A model generated the notes under the pieces. It saw nothing but the letters and a program-made list of their open reading frames with translations. It ran no database searches and was not told where the DNA came from. From Deltaproteobacteria bacterium (GTDB lineage: Bacteria; Lernaellota; Lernaellaia; JACKCT01), in NCBI GenBank assembly GCA_027493875.1, contig JAOSJX010000003.1, positions 1-64,000 of the forward strand: 64,000 nt of DNA, written 5' to 3'. Both the position numbers and the translations under genes were made by a program. Shown here piece after piece: positions 7,959-18,411 of the stretch; the first letter of the stretch is position 1, and every line of letters begins with the position of its first letter.

Positions 7959-9901
7959 ATGAGCCTGGAAAACCGCGTTTTTCCGGTGCCCGACCTGTTC
8001 AAGAAAAAGCGTGGATCAACTCCGTCGATCAGTACCGGGAAATGCACAAACGCTCCGTCGAGGATCCCGAGGGCTTCTGGGGCGAGGTCGCGGACGGATT
8101 CTGGTGGGACAAGAAGTGGGACCGCGTCTACTTCTGCGATTACGAGAAGCCGGACATCCGCTGGTTCGAAGGCGCGAAGACGAACATCACGGTCAACTGC
8201 CTCGACCGGCACCTCGAAACGCGCGGCGACCAGATCGCCTACTACTGGGAAGGCAACGAGCCGACCGAGGAACGGCGCATCACGTACAAGGATCTGCACG
8301 CCGAGGTCTGCAAGTTCGCCAACGTGCTCAAGGCGCAGGGCGTCAAGAAGGGCGACCGCGTTTCCATCTACATGCCGATGATTCCCGAGCTGACCGTCGC
8401 CATGCTGGCGTGCGCGCGCATCGGCGCGATTCACAGCATCGTCTTCGGCGGCTTCTCGGCGGAAGCGCTCGCCGACCGCATTCTCGATTCCACCTGCAAG
8501 GTCGTCATCACGTCGGACGGCACGTTCCGCGGCAAGAAACCCGTGCCTCTCAAAGACGCCGCCGATCAGGCGATCGAGCTTTGCGCGAAGAAAGGCCACA
8601 CGGTCGACACGTGCATCGTCGTGAAACGCAATCAGCAGGACGTGACGTGGACGGAAGGGCGCGATTTGTGGTGGCACGACCTGATGAAGAACGCCAAGCC
8701 GGAGTGCGCGCCGGAGATGATGGACGCCGAGGACCCGCTGTTCATTCTGTATACCTCCGGCTCCACCGGCAAACCGAAAGGCGTGCTGCACACCGTCGGC
8801 GGTTACATGGTCTACACGGCCACCACGTTCAAATACATTTTCGACTACCATGACGGCGACATCTTCTGGTGCACGGCGGACATCGGCTGGGTGACCGGCC
8901 ACTCGTACATCGTGTACGGCCCGCTCGCGAGCGGCGCCACGCAGGTAATGTTTGAAGGCATCCCCACCTACCCCGGCCCGGACCGCTTCTGGGCGATCTG
9001 CGAGAAGTACAAGGTCAATATCTTCTACACGGCGCCCACGGCGATCCGCGCCATCGCCTCGCAGGGCGACGAGTGGGTGACGAAGCACGACCTGTCCTCG
9101 CTGCAACTGCTGGGCACGGTCGGCGAGCCGATCAACCCGGAAGCGTGGATCTGGTACTACAACGTGGTCGGCGGCGGGCGCTGCCCCATCGTGGACACCT
9201 GGTGGCAGACGGAAACGGGCGGTGTGCTCATCACGCCCCTGCCGGGCATTTCGGACATCAAACCCGGCTCGGCGCAGCTTCCCTTCTTCGGCGTCGATCC
9301 CGCGGTCATCCGCGAGGACGGCAGCGAAGCGGCCGTCAACGAGGGCGGCTACCTCGTCATCCGGCAGGCGTGGCCGGGGCAGATGCGGACCGTGTACGGC
9401 GATCACGAGCGCTTCCGGCAGACCTATTTCATCCAGTACAAAGGCAACTACTTCACCGGCGACGGCGCGCGGCGCGACCCGGACGGTGATTACTGGCTCA
9501 TGGGACGCATCGACGACGTCATCAACGTGTCCGGGCACCGCATGGGCACGGCGGAGGTCGAGTCGGCGCTGGTGTCGCACCCGGCGGTGGCGGAGTCGGC
9601 GGTGGTCGGCTACCCGCACGAGATCAAGGGCCAGGGCATCTACGCCTACGTCACGCTGAACAAGGGCGTGGAAAAATCCGACGCGCTCAAAAAGGAGCTC
9701 GTCGCGCACGTGCGTAAGGAGATCGGCCCGATCGCCACGCCGGACGTGATCCACTGGGCGGACATGCTGCCCAAGACGCGCTCCGGCAAGATCATGCGGC
9801 GCATTCTCAAGAAGATCGCGGCCGGCGACATCAAGGATCTCGGCGACACGTCCACGCTCGCCGATCCGTCGGTGGTCGATACGCTTCTCGAAGCCCGGTG
9901 A
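7959..9901 (+). CDS. acs: Acetyl-coenzyme A synthetase
   Basis: Makes acetyl-CoA from acetate, ATP and CoA through acetyl-AMP; cytoplasmic. The reconstructed protein has about 647 residues, normal for Acs. It shows the P-loop [15 protein letters not shown], the core WWQTETGG, the ACS region [20 protein letters not shown] and the C-terminal RSGKIMRR with the Lys that is acetylated in other Acs enzymes. The ATG at 7959 gives [14 protein letters not shown]. One missing A in the AAAAA run near 8006 separates this from [15 protein letters not shown]; an apparent start at 8042 is internal. Two tandem terminators follow. It stands alone in its transcription unit. Confidence 0.95.
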
Positions 9902-9907
9902 CGCTCG

Positions 9908-9932
9908 ACGCTCGCTTCGCGCGGGCGTTTTT
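9908..9932 (+). terminator. Rho-independent terminator of acs
   Basis: Stem ACGCTCGC / GCGGGCGT (one G-T pair), loop TTCGC, followed by TTTTAT. Confidence 0.7.
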
Positions 9933-9943
9933 ATAAAAGTAGG

Positions 9944-9972
9944 AAGGGCGGGAGATCGGCTCCCGCCCTTTC
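9944..9972 (+). terminator. Second hairpin after acs
   Basis: Perfect 11-bp stem AAGGGCGGGAG / CTCCCGCCCTT (9944-9954, 9960-9970) with loop ATCGG and a short T tail. It probably backs up the first terminator. Confidence 0.6.
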
Positions 9973-9998
9973 ACCGTCTGGGGCGTCTATCGTATAGG
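9970..9998 (+). promoter_or_regulatory. Promoter, near-leaderless
   Basis: TTCACC (9970-9975), 17 bases, TATAGG (9993-9998). The predicted start is about 10005, three bases before the ATG at 10008, which has no Shine-Dalgarno sequence. Confidence 0.35.
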
Positions 9999-10007
9999 GT
10001 ATAACAT

Positions 10008-10842
10008 ATGTCGACTCCCATCTCACGCCGTACCGTGGCGATCTTCGCCGTTTCGTTCTGGGCGGCCATCATGCTTTATCTGACGCGAGATACTATTCCG
10101 AGAACGTATTCCGACCGTGAGATTCCGCACCCGCCCATCGATCGGCCGTTCGCGCAAACGTGGCCGAAGGACTGTACGATCAGGGGAATTCGACGCCCAA
10201 GGGCGCGACTCGCTTATCGCTTTCGATGATAACTGTGACGGCGCCCTAGACTCGTGCACAACGACCGAGTACAGCCGGGACGGAAAGACGGCTCTCGGGC
10301 TCATCGACCGTGCTTGGGACGGCGCGATTGACGGCTGTCATTGGGTCGCGCTCGATGACCATGGATATCCGGACTACGATGAGATCGACAACAAGTGCGA
10401 CGGGCGTGTTGATACGTCAACGGATATCGCAACAATTTACGATGAGACCGGGTGCGCCCTTCGGATGGAGTTTGAAATGGACGCGGACGAACGCCTCTCG
10501 TCCGTGATCTGGACGATCTGCGACCCCGTCGGCCGACCGCTCATTTCGGAATCCCATGCGCCGGGGAAAGACGGCGAAACGAAATCGATATGGCGCTACC
10601 ATGAAATGCTCGGCTCGCGATTTCTTGAATTGACCGTCGAGGGAGAGGACGGGATCTTAGGCTCTTGTAAAACCACCGTATACGATCGTGCCGGGAACAT
10701 TCGCGTCGAGGCTTACGATCAAACCTGTAGCGGGATTTACGACGGATGCACTTTTTACGAACGCCGCGACGACGGCCGGCACGTGAAAAGCTATAGCATG
10801 CCGTGCGAAGCCGTTGATTCCGAACTCTGGGAGAACTCATGA
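10008..10842 (+). CDS. Membrane-anchored protein with Cys/Asp calcium-type repeats
   Basis: About 277 residues after one correction (an extra G in the GGGG run near 10183). It has an N-terminal hydrophobic segment (RRTVAIFAVSFWAAIMLYL) without a lipobox, so an uncleaved anchor or signal peptide. The rest holds at least four degenerate repeats of about 25-60 residues with a D-x-x-C-[DS]-G-x-x-D core (DDNCDGALDSC, DNKCDGRVD, DQTCSGIYDGC, and DRAWDGAIDGC with the first Cys lost). These resemble calcium-binding Asp loops. The stop overlaps the next start as ATGA. No named family was recognised; an exported calcium-binding protein is an inference. Confidence 0.55.
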
Positions 10843-11510
10843 ACGCGAACGACGTGATGCGCGAGCTGGAGAAGATGGGCACGGAGCAGAACCGGAAGGT
10901 CTACAAGCGCCACGGCGCGGGGGGAGAACCTTTTCGGCGTGAGTTTCGCCAATCTCGGCGCGCTTAAAAGAAGATCAAAACCGATCACGCCCTCGCCGTG
11001 GATCTGTGGGCCACGGGCAACGGCGACGCGCGCGTGCTGGCGACCATGATCGCCGACCCCGCGGCCGCCGACGCCAAGCTCCTCGAAGCGTGGGCGAAGG
11101 ATCTGGAGTACTACGTTCTCGCCGACTGCCTGGCGCGCTACCTCCTCGCCAACCATCCGAACGCGCAAAAATTCATGGAAAAGTGGACGCGCTCGAAAGA
11201 CGAATGGATCGGCCGCGCCGGGTGGATGACGCTCGCGGTCATCGCCGGGACGCTGGACGAGCCGGACGCCTACTTCGACGGCTACCTCCAAACGATCGAA
11301 AAGAAAATCCACGGCAGCAAAAACCGCGTGAAGGACGCGATGATCCGCGCGCTCATCGCCATCGCGCTGCGTGGCGACAAGCTGGAGAAGAAGGCCGTCG
11401 CCGCCGCCAAAGCGATCGGTAAGGTGGACGTGGATCACGGCGAGACGCACTGCGTGACGCCGGACCCGATTCCCTATATCGCCAAGGCGAAAAAGCGGAA
11501 GAAGAAATGA
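10839..11510 (+). CDS. DNA alkylation repair protein (AlkD-like HEAT repeat)
   Basis: About 223 residues. It has MRELEKMGTEQNRKVYKRHG, ENLFGVSFANLGALKK, DHALAVDLWATGNGDARVLATMIADP and DEWIGRAGWMTLAV, phrases typical of the DNA alkylation repair family (PF08713), whose HEAT repeats cradle damaged DNA. Many family members lack glycosylase activity, so catalysis is not assured. Two homopolymer errors break the start: an extra G in the GGGGGG run near 10920 and a missing A in AAAA near 10967. It is translationally coupled on both sides by ATGA overlaps. Confidence 0.8.
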
Positions 11511-11935
11511 CGGCGGAGCCGCTCGCCGTTCTCGATACCAATATCCTCGCCGGCGCCCTCTTCCCTCGGCGCAGCGCCCCGCGGCGCGTGCTGGAAGCCT
11601 TCCTGGCCGGCGAATTCCGGATCGCGCTGACGCAACCGGTCTTCGACGAGATGCGTCTGATTCTTGGCAAGATGCGCGCGGCGCGCCCGCGTTTGCCGGA
11701 CGGGATGAACGTTGACGATCTCCTCGCCCTCATGAAGGAACGCGCCGCGTGGGTCGACCCCATCACGATCGACAGCCCGCTCTGCGAGGATCCCGACGAC
11801 GACAAACTCTTCGCGTGCGCCGCCGCCGCGCGCGCCGATTACCTCGTCTCCAACGACACCCTCGTTCTGGACGTCGTCGAATTCGAAGGCGTGCGCGTGA
11901 TTCGTGCGGGAGAATTTCTCAAGCGGCTCGGCTAG
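11507..11935 (+). CDS. PIN-domain protein (putative RNase toxin family)
   Basis: 142 residues. VLDTNILAGALF carries the first acidic residue, FDEM the second, and EDPDDDKLFACAAAARADYLVSNDT the third and fourth, so the PIN active site looks complete (Mg-dependent RNase). It resembles the 'PIN family putative toxin component' group. The start overlaps the preceding stop (ATGA). No small antitoxin gene is adjacent: upstream is the alkylation repair gene and downstream is a repeat region. A solitary or housekeeping PIN nuclease is as likely as a toxin. Confidence 0.8.
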   Translation: MTAEPLAVLDTNILAGALFPRRSAPRRVLEAFLAGEFRIALTQPVFDEMRLILGKMRAARPRLPDGMNVDDLLALMKERAAWVDPITIDSPLCEDPDDDKLFACAAAARADYLVSNDTLVLDVVEFEGVRVIRAGEFLKRLG

Positions 11936-12019
11936 GCGCCGTCTGAAAATTCATTCTCGGGTCCGCGACGGACTCCGGTGCCGGCCCCTTCGGGGGCTGA
12001 TTCGTCGTTCGATCCGATC

Positions 12020-12066
12020 CCAGGCGCTTACGCGCCTGGCTATTCCCTGTCACGCCCTTCGGGCGT
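12020..12066 (+). repeat. REP-like element, copy A
   Basis: Stem-loop CCAGGCGC-TTAC-GCGCCTGG (12020-12039), connector GGCTATTCCCTGTC, then stem-loop ACGCCC-TTC-GGGCGT (12052-12066). A further hairpin GCCCC-TTCG-GGGGC lies just upstream at about 11984-11996. It is non-coding, between the PIN gene and the FG-GAP gene. Confidence 0.6.
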
Positions 12067-12104
12067 TCCGTCCCCACCGAGGCGCGATCGCCGATCGACG
12101 TCGG

Positions 12105-12153
12105 GCCCGCTTGCGGGGCGACGGGAAATAGCCCGCGGCGTGAGCGGCGCGAA
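12105..12153 (-). repeat. REP-like element, copy B (inverted)
   Basis: Read on the minus strand this has the same order of parts as copy A: an imperfect stem with loop TCAC, connector GGCTATTTCCCGTC (12 of 14 positions as in copy A), then an imperfect stem GCCCCGC-AA-GCGGGC. The two copies face each other 38 bases apart, as in a BIME pair. Confidence 0.5.
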
Positions 12154-12219
12154 AGGGGCGAAGAAAATCAGCAAGAACCGAAGGGACGGGCACCGCAATC
12201 ACACAATGAATACGCGGGA

Positions 12220-14823
12220 TCAGCCGCCGCACCCGCAGTTGTCGTCGTCCTCCTCCGACGAGGCGGACCGGGTACCCGGCCGCGTGTCATCGTCGTCATC
12301 GCCGCCTCCCAGCGGCGGTGCGCCATCGTCATCAGCTCCCGAATCGTCGTCACCGGCCGAATCGTCATCACCGGTGTCGTCGTCCGCATCATCGTCCGTC
12401 ACATCGTCGTCGGCGTCGTCATCCGCGTCGTCGTCGCCCGTATCGTCGTCGCCCGTGTCGTCGTCCGTCGTATCCGTCGTAGTGGTCGTCGACGTCGTGG
12501 TCGGGACGACGGTCGTGGTCGTCGTGGTCGGCGGCGCGGTGGTGGTCGTCGTCGGACTTGTCGTCGTGGTGGTCCCGGGCGCCGTGGAGGTCGTAGTGGA
12601 CGTCGGCGAGGTCGTGGTCGTCGTCGTCCCGGGGTCGGTCGTCGTCGTCGGGCTCGTCGTGGTCGTGGTCGTCCCGAGGTCGGTCGTGGTCGTGCTGGAC
12701 GAACTCGTGGTGGTCGAGGACGACGACGAGGTCGTCGTCGAACTCGAGGTCGTCGTGGTCGTGGTCGTCGTCGTGACTTCGCCGTGGAACACGTCGGCGC
12801 GTCCCTCGCCGGCCTGACCGTTGATGAAGTTGTAGGCCCCGACGATCGCGTCGTCGAAGCCGTCGCCATTGACGTCGCCGGCGCCCGAAACCGACCAGCC
12901 GAAGCGCGCCGCCGTCTGATCGATCTCCGCGGTCCAGACGGGCGAGGTCTGGAGGCTCGCCTGCGCCACGGTCGGTTGGCCGAGGAAGAGGAAAGCGCGT
13001 CCTTCGGCGTTTTGTCCGTTGCTGAAGGCGTAGGCGCCGACGATCACGTCGTCATAGCCGTCACCGTTCGTGTCGCCCGCCGCCGCGACCGATTGGCCGA
13101 GATCGGCGCCTTCGTTGTCGCCCTCGAAGTTCCAGGCCGGAGAGGATTGCACGCCCGCGGCCTGGCCGAGGAAGAGATCCACCCGGCCTTCCAGGTTCTG
13201 GCCGTTGGCGTAGTCCGGCGCCCCGACGACGACGTCGTCGTAGCCGTCGCCGTTGACGTCGCCGGCGCCGGCGACCGCCGTCCCGAAGTAGGCGTATTCC
13301 TCATCGATTTCCCCCGTCCAGACGGGCGAGGACTGGACGCCGGCCGCCTGACCGAGAAACACGAAGGCCCCGCCTTCGTTGTTCTGCCCGTTGTCGTAGT
13401 TCAACGCGCCGACAATGACGTCGTCGTAGCCGTCGGCGTTGACGTCGCCCGCGCCGGCGACGGCACTCCCGAAGCTACGCGTATTCCTGATCGCCCTCCG
13501 CCGTCCAGACGGGCGACGATTGGACGCCCGCCGCCTCGCCGAGAAACACGAAAGCGCGCCCTTCCTCGTTCTGGTCGTTGGTGAAGACGCGCGCCCCGAC
13601 GATCACATCGTCGTAACCGTCGCCGTTGACGTCGCCGGCGCCGGAAACCGACCGTCCCAGATAGGCGTTCGACTGATTGCTCTCGGCGGTCCAGATGGGC
13701 GACGATTGGACGCCGGCGGCCTCCCCGAGAAACACAAAGGCCATCCCCTCGTTGCCCTCGCCGTTGCCGAAAAAGGGCGCCCCGACGATCACGTCGTCGT
13801 AGCCGTCGGCATTGACGTCGCCCGCGCCGGAAACGGAAAAGCCGAATTGCGCGCCGGCCTGATCGCTCTCGGCCGTCCACACCGGCGACGCCTGAACGCC
13901 GCTATCCGATCCCAAAAAGACGAAAGCTCCGCCCTCCTCGTTCTGGCCGTTATCGTACGACCGCGCCCCGACGATCACGTCGTCGTAGCCGTCGCCGTTC
14001 ACGTCCCCGCGCCGGAGACGGACCAACCGAATCGCGCGTCCACTTGATCACTCTCGAAGGTCCAGTCGGGCGCCGCGGACAAACCCGGATCCACGGTGAT
14101 GGGGTACGTCGCGCGGGCGTCGTCCACGAACAGGCGGATCGTGTCCGGATCGATCCATTCCATCCACGCGTCCAACGGCACGCCGTGCGCGTCCCAGGCG
14201 GCGAGGCCGCTGTAGCGGAGTACGTCGCCGCGCTCGTCCGCAAAAAGAATCTCGCCGAGGTTCTCGCTCACGCGGCTCTGAAGCGGGGTCGTAACCCGGC
14301 CCTCGATCACGAGCAGGCCGCCGCCGTGCGTCTTGTCGAAGATCTCGAAGCCCTGCTCCAGCCCGCCCGTCCGGTTGGCGTACCACTCGACGTAAGCGCC
14401 GCGGTCGTACTCGATCATGGCGAGACAGGCATCGTTAAAACCGTAAACGGGGGAGGAAGGTCGCAGTCGCCTGCCGCCGGCGAGGTTCGCGCCGCGTCGA
14501 TAAAGAAATCGTCGCGCCCGATGCCCACCGTCGTCCAAACCCAATCGAAGACGGTATCGTGCTTGCGAATCGAAACCGCCGCACCGGCCGCGTCGAGTTC
14601 GACGGAAAACCGCTGCGCGGGATTCGCGCCGGTGAAGGCTTCGCCTTCGGGCTTCAGCCGATACTGCTCCGCGTTGATGCGGTCCCGCGTCTCGGCCGTC
14701 CAGTTTCCCCGGGCCGGGCTCGACACGGGCTCGTCTTCGATATCGCCGGCGTCATCAACGCACGAAACCGCCGCCGCCAGAGCGATGAGGAGACTAAAAA
14801 AGAACACCCAACCATCCACGCAT
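12220..14823 (-). CDS. FG-GAP repeat lipoprotein with Thr/Ser and Asp tail ending in CGCGG
   Basis: Reconstructed exported protein of about 865 residues. It has a lipoprotein signal (LLIALAAAVSC), then a region of about 230 residues, then eight or so FG-GAP/integrin-type repeats with the calcium-binding core DVNGDGYDDVIVGA, then a Thr/Ser-rich stalk (about 100 residues), an Asp-rich stretch and the end DDDNCGCGG. FG-GAP repeats fold into a beta-propeller and stalked propellers are usually adhesins. Frame breaks: the TTTTTT run near 14797 (so ATG 14823, GGGAGG upstream), near 14480, near 14015 and near 13478. The Cys-Gly-Cys end recurs in the M14 peptidase and matrixin here and may be a sorting tag. 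Confidence 0.7.
12240..12780 (+). repeat. Low-complexity coding repeats
   Basis: GTC/CGTC-rich simple repeats on the plus strand, encoding on the minus strand the Asp-rich tail (12240-12465) and the Thr/Ser stalk (12466-12780) of the FG-GAP protein. Such codon repeats are prone to slippage and to assembly collapse. Confidence 0.8.
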
Positions 14824-14988
14824 CCCGATCCTCCCTTGGCACCGGCTCACAAACGCCGGGGCGCGTTGCGAACGGCCGAAAGGACTTGCGTCGGCGGGCC
14901 CATCCGAACGCGACACGAAAAATGATACGGACGTTATCCTACGTTCTTCCGGGAGTATAGAGAATCCGAAACTATGATCCATCGCATA

Positions 14989-15016
14989 GAAAAAGAGCGC
15001 GGGATGATTCCCGCGC
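14989..15016 (-). terminator. Rho-independent terminator of the M14 peptidase operon
   Basis: On the minus strand GCGCGGGA-ATCA-TCCCGCGC followed by TCTTTTTC (8-bp perfect stem), about 40 bases past the stop at 15055. Confidence 0.8.
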
Positions 15017-15054
15017 CCCTTCCTATTTGCTCCGGACCGTTGAACGCCTTGCCA

Positions 15055-16817
15055 TCAGCACCCGCACCCGCCGTCATCGTCGTCGTCGTCGTCACCGTCA
15101 ATCGGGGGAAGCGGGGCGGTGCTGTCATCGTCATCCGTCGCGTCGTCATCCGTCGCGCTGTCGTCATCGGCGGCGGAGTCGTCATCGTCACCCGTATCGT
15201 CATCGGCGCTATCGTCGTCGCCCGTGTCATCATCAGACGCCGTGTCGTCGTCACCGGTATCGTCGTCCGACGTATCGTCATCACTCGTATCGTCGTCGGT
15301 GGTATCATCATCCCCCGTGTCGTCATCGGCGGTGTCGTCGTCCGCGACCGCGGCGGTGACTTCGACCGGACCGAAGGTCTCGTCGCCGTTCGGGCCGGAG
15401 AAGGTCACTTTGTACCAGTACGTCGGCAGCGGGTCGTCGAGCGCCGCGAGGTCGTCGGCGAAGTCATAGTCGCCCTGCCCCGCCGCGATGGGACCGTCGT
15501 CCACAATCGCGTACGTTCCTTCCTCCGATTCGGCGCGCCACACGCGGTAGGCGCCGTCGGCGTCGTCGGCGATGGCCGACCACGCCACCGTCACCTCCAC
15601 GCCGTCCCATTCGGCGACGAGCCGCCACAGCCCGGCCGTGAGGATCATCGCCGGGTCTTCGGCCAGCCCCGCCCCGAGGGCGAAGACCGGGCGCATCAAG
15701 TCGAACATCAACGGAAGAATCCAGTCGGGGGATAAAAGCCGAATCCGTCCGTCAGCTCCAGCGTGAACGCCGTCAGCCCGAGCACGCCGTATTGCCAGTC
15801 CACCGCGTCGCCCGAGGTTTGATAGAGCCCGTAGGACTGCATGTCGTCGTAACCCGTCAGGTCGGCGAAGGCCGCACCGATGGCCTGGTGCGTGGCGAGG
15901 TCCGTGGCGTCGGCGATGGGCGTGGCGGTGTTGCCCCACGGGTAAAGGATGAGCCGGCCGTACGAATGAATATTCAGCGCGGTCGTGACGTTTTCATGCG
16001 CGTCGAAAAACGCGGCCATGGCCTGCGTCTCGGGTTCCGATAACGCCGAGGGACCGTGATAGGTCTCGGAGCACGGGTTGGACGACGCCCCCCCGCCGCC
16101 GAAATCCACGCTGTAGTTGCGGTTGAGATCCACGCCCTCGCAATTCGTATTCGGGTTGTCGCGCCGGTTCTTGCGCCAGTAGTCGAGATCGTTCTCGACG
16201 TCGTAGACGTAGCCGTCCGGATTGACCATCGGGATAACGTAGATCTCACGGTTGTCCACGAGGTAGGTGACGTAGGCGTCCACGCCGTAGTTCGACGCCA
16301 GATACATAATGAAATCGAGCGCAACTTCCAGGCTCACCGGCTCGCGCGAGTGGTAGAGCGCGGCGATGAGAATGGCGCCTTCCTCCGTTTCATCGGCGCC
16401 GGGATTGTCGCTGATTTTTACGCCGGGGATCTGCCGCCCCTCGGTCGTGGTGCCCGCGGAGAATCCCGCGAGGATGGACGGATAGGCCGCCACCACGTCC
16501 GCCAGCGCGGCGACAAGCTCGGCGTGGTCGTGGTAGTTCTCCATGCCCGCCGGAAAATCGAGCGCGAAGTCCGGCTCCGGCGTCACGTCGAAACCGAGCT
16601 CGCCGATTTCCTGAATCTGTTTGTCCGTCGCGCGCACGGTGACCGAACCGTCCGTCAGATCGACGCCTTCGATCGCCAGCCCGACGCGCGACACCGCCGT
16701 CCGGTCGATGTTGTTTTTCGTATCGACGCGCACGAGGTAGGTTGACGGCGCGGCCCATGCCGACGCCGACGCCATCAGAACAACTCCCGTCAGGACCGCG
16801 ACCCATTTCATCTTCAT
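15055..16817 (-). CDS. Zinc carboxypeptidase (M14) with Asp-rich tail ending in GGCGC
   Basis: About 587 residues. A Sec signal peptide (VAVLTGVVLMASASAWA) precedes a short propeptide, then the M14 domain: zinc ligands in YHSREPVSLEVA and NIHSYG, substrate residues in GVDLNRNYSVDFGG, and the catalytic Glu in FTLELTDGFGFYPP. After FYPPDWILPLMFD comes a fibronectin/Ig-like domain, then a long DDDT-type repeat and the end DDDDDDDGGCGC. One missing C in the CCCCC run near 15733 splits the frame. Start ATG 16817 has GGAG 7 bases upstream. It lies 13 bases after the NYN gene, so the two are probably one operon. Predicted secreted or surface metallopeptidase. Confidence 0.85.
15085..15345 (+). repeat. 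Low-complexity Asp-codon repeat
   Basis: Simple repeat of GTCATCGTC/GTCGTC type, the complement of Asp/Thr/Ser codons of the peptidase tail (DDDTGDDDTSDDD pattern). Confidence 0.75.
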
Positions 16818-16830
16818 CGGAAACTCCAAA

Positions 16831-18139
16831 TCATATTTTCGCCGCCGACTCCCCGATCAATTCCGCCACGTAGGCTTCCTTGTCCGCGTCCGGCCCGTAC
16901 AACACCGCCGCAAGGATCTTCGCGTCCAACGGTTGCACGGGACACTTGCCCAGCAGCCGGCGGATCACCGACGAATCGGCCCGGCGCCGAAGCGCGTCCG
17001 GGGACGTTACATTCTCATTGATCACAATGTTTCGAAAGGGGTAGTCCTGGAAATAGTAGGCATTGGCCTTAAAACCCATGTCCCAGACGTGCTGGGCTTC
17101 CTCGTCGCCGATCGGCCGGCCGTCCTTTTCGAAACGGTCCATCAGGAGTTCCTTGACCGCCGCCTGATCCTCAACCGGCGCGTTTTCCTTGAGTATCTCG
17201 TGCAGGACGTCCAGCGCGTGCAGGCGCTCTTCGGGCGGCAGCAGACGGTACTGAATGCGCCGAAGGGTGTTGCGGTAGAGGTTCTCCATCTCCTCCGGGG
17301 AATCCACGTCCACCGTGAACGCCTCGGCGTCGGAGACGAGCGTGACGATGGCGCCGTCCGGCGTGTCGTCAAGACGCACCACGTCCCGGCAGGCTTCGAC
17401 AAACGCCTTCATGTTGTCGTGCCCGTAGTCGTTTTCGTCGAAACTGGGATCGAGCCGGATCATCATGGGCCGCACCGCGATCAGCGGCACGCGGCCGTCG
17501 TGGCTGCGCGCCAGGCGCCCCACGGCGCGTTCGAGCAGATCCATCGCTCCGTCGAAATCCGGACGCTGGTCGGCGGACGCGGCGCCGTCTTCCGCGTCTT
17601 CCGCGCGCGTCACGAGCGTGTGGTAATATTTGAACTCGTTGCACGATTTGATCCAATAAATGTTCGACGAGTTCCGCGCGCCGATGCCGACCACGTACTT
17701 GCCGTGCATGCGCAGCTTTTTGCGCCACCCCGGAAAAATCCGAGTCGCCGCCGATGATGACCTGCACGTCGACGTCGCCGTAATGGACGATGTCCTCCAT
17801 GGCGTCGAGGGCCATGCGGATGTCGGCGCCGTTTTTCGCGTGCGGCCCGCGCGGAAAGAGCTGAATGAGATCAACCGAATGTTCGAGAAGAATAAACCGG
17901 TAGTTCTTGAGCATGATCCAGTTCGCGTAGGCGCGGTTGATGACGACGTCGCCGAGCGAATTGAGGTAGTCCATCACCGCTTTGACGTCGACCATGCGTC
18001 CGGAGGCGCGGTAGGCCTGTCGCGGAGACCCGGCCGGCGGCCGGCCTTCGCCGTCGTTTTGGATGCCGCTGTGAATGTTCTCGAAATCCCAGTAGATCGC
18101 GATTTTGGGCGCCTGCTGGGCGCCTTTGGGCGTCAACAT
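16831..18139 (-). CDS. NYN-domain protein (LabA/DUF88-like nuclease)
   Basis: About 436 residues. IAIYWDFENIHSGI near residue 14 gives the first Asp of the NYN (PIN-like) fold, VINRAYANW and HAKNGADIRMALDAM the second, and VIIGGDSDFSG the third, so the acidic site looks complete. The C-terminal half (about 250 residues) is helical and begins after YWIKSCNEFKYY; it may be an RNA-binding module but I cannot name it. One extra G in the GGGG run near 17737 breaks the frame (SGWRKKLRMHGKYVVGIG). NYN proteins are predicted metal-dependent RNases. It precedes the M14 gene by 13 bases. Confidence 0.75.
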
Positions 18140-18333
18140 AAATCACGCTCCTTCTCCGCCGGACCCGCCAATACGCACACCATGATTCGGGCACGGCAAA
18201 ATAAAAAAACCGGTGAAAAATCCACCGTCCAGCCATTCGGCCACGATCCGGCGCCGGCGTCAAGGCGGCGGATTTGTCCCAAACGTCTATTAGTTCAAAA
18301 AATTTGCGAAGATTGCTACAATTATTTCCGGCG

Positions 18334-18362
18334 TTGACACATGGACGCCACGTCATGAAAAT
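18334..18362 (+). promoter_or_regulatory. Promoter for the first TlpA-like lipoprotein
   Basis: Perfect TTGACA (18334-18339), 17-base spacer, GAAAAT (18357-18362, 4 of 6). The predicted start is near 18369, giving a leader of about 43 bases with AGGAG ahead of the ATG at 18412. Confidence 0.6.
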
Positions 18363-18411
18363 GCGCCGTTTTTCTTGGGACGCCCCCGTTCCGTAATGAC
18401 AGGAGTTCGAG

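Noticed and set aside
8042..8044. ATG 8042 as the acs start
   Set aside because: It is inside the conserved N-terminal region; ATG 7959 plus one missing A gives the complete protein.
7859..9754. 631-codon open frame antisense to acs
   Set aside because: The plus strand encodes an unmistakable Acs; the antisense product has no recognisable motif and is His/Val/Arg/Asp-rich.
12240..12480. Regular short repeats resembling a CRISPR array
   Set aside because: They are codon repeats of an Asp-rich tail, without unique spacers of constant length, and no cas genes are nearby.
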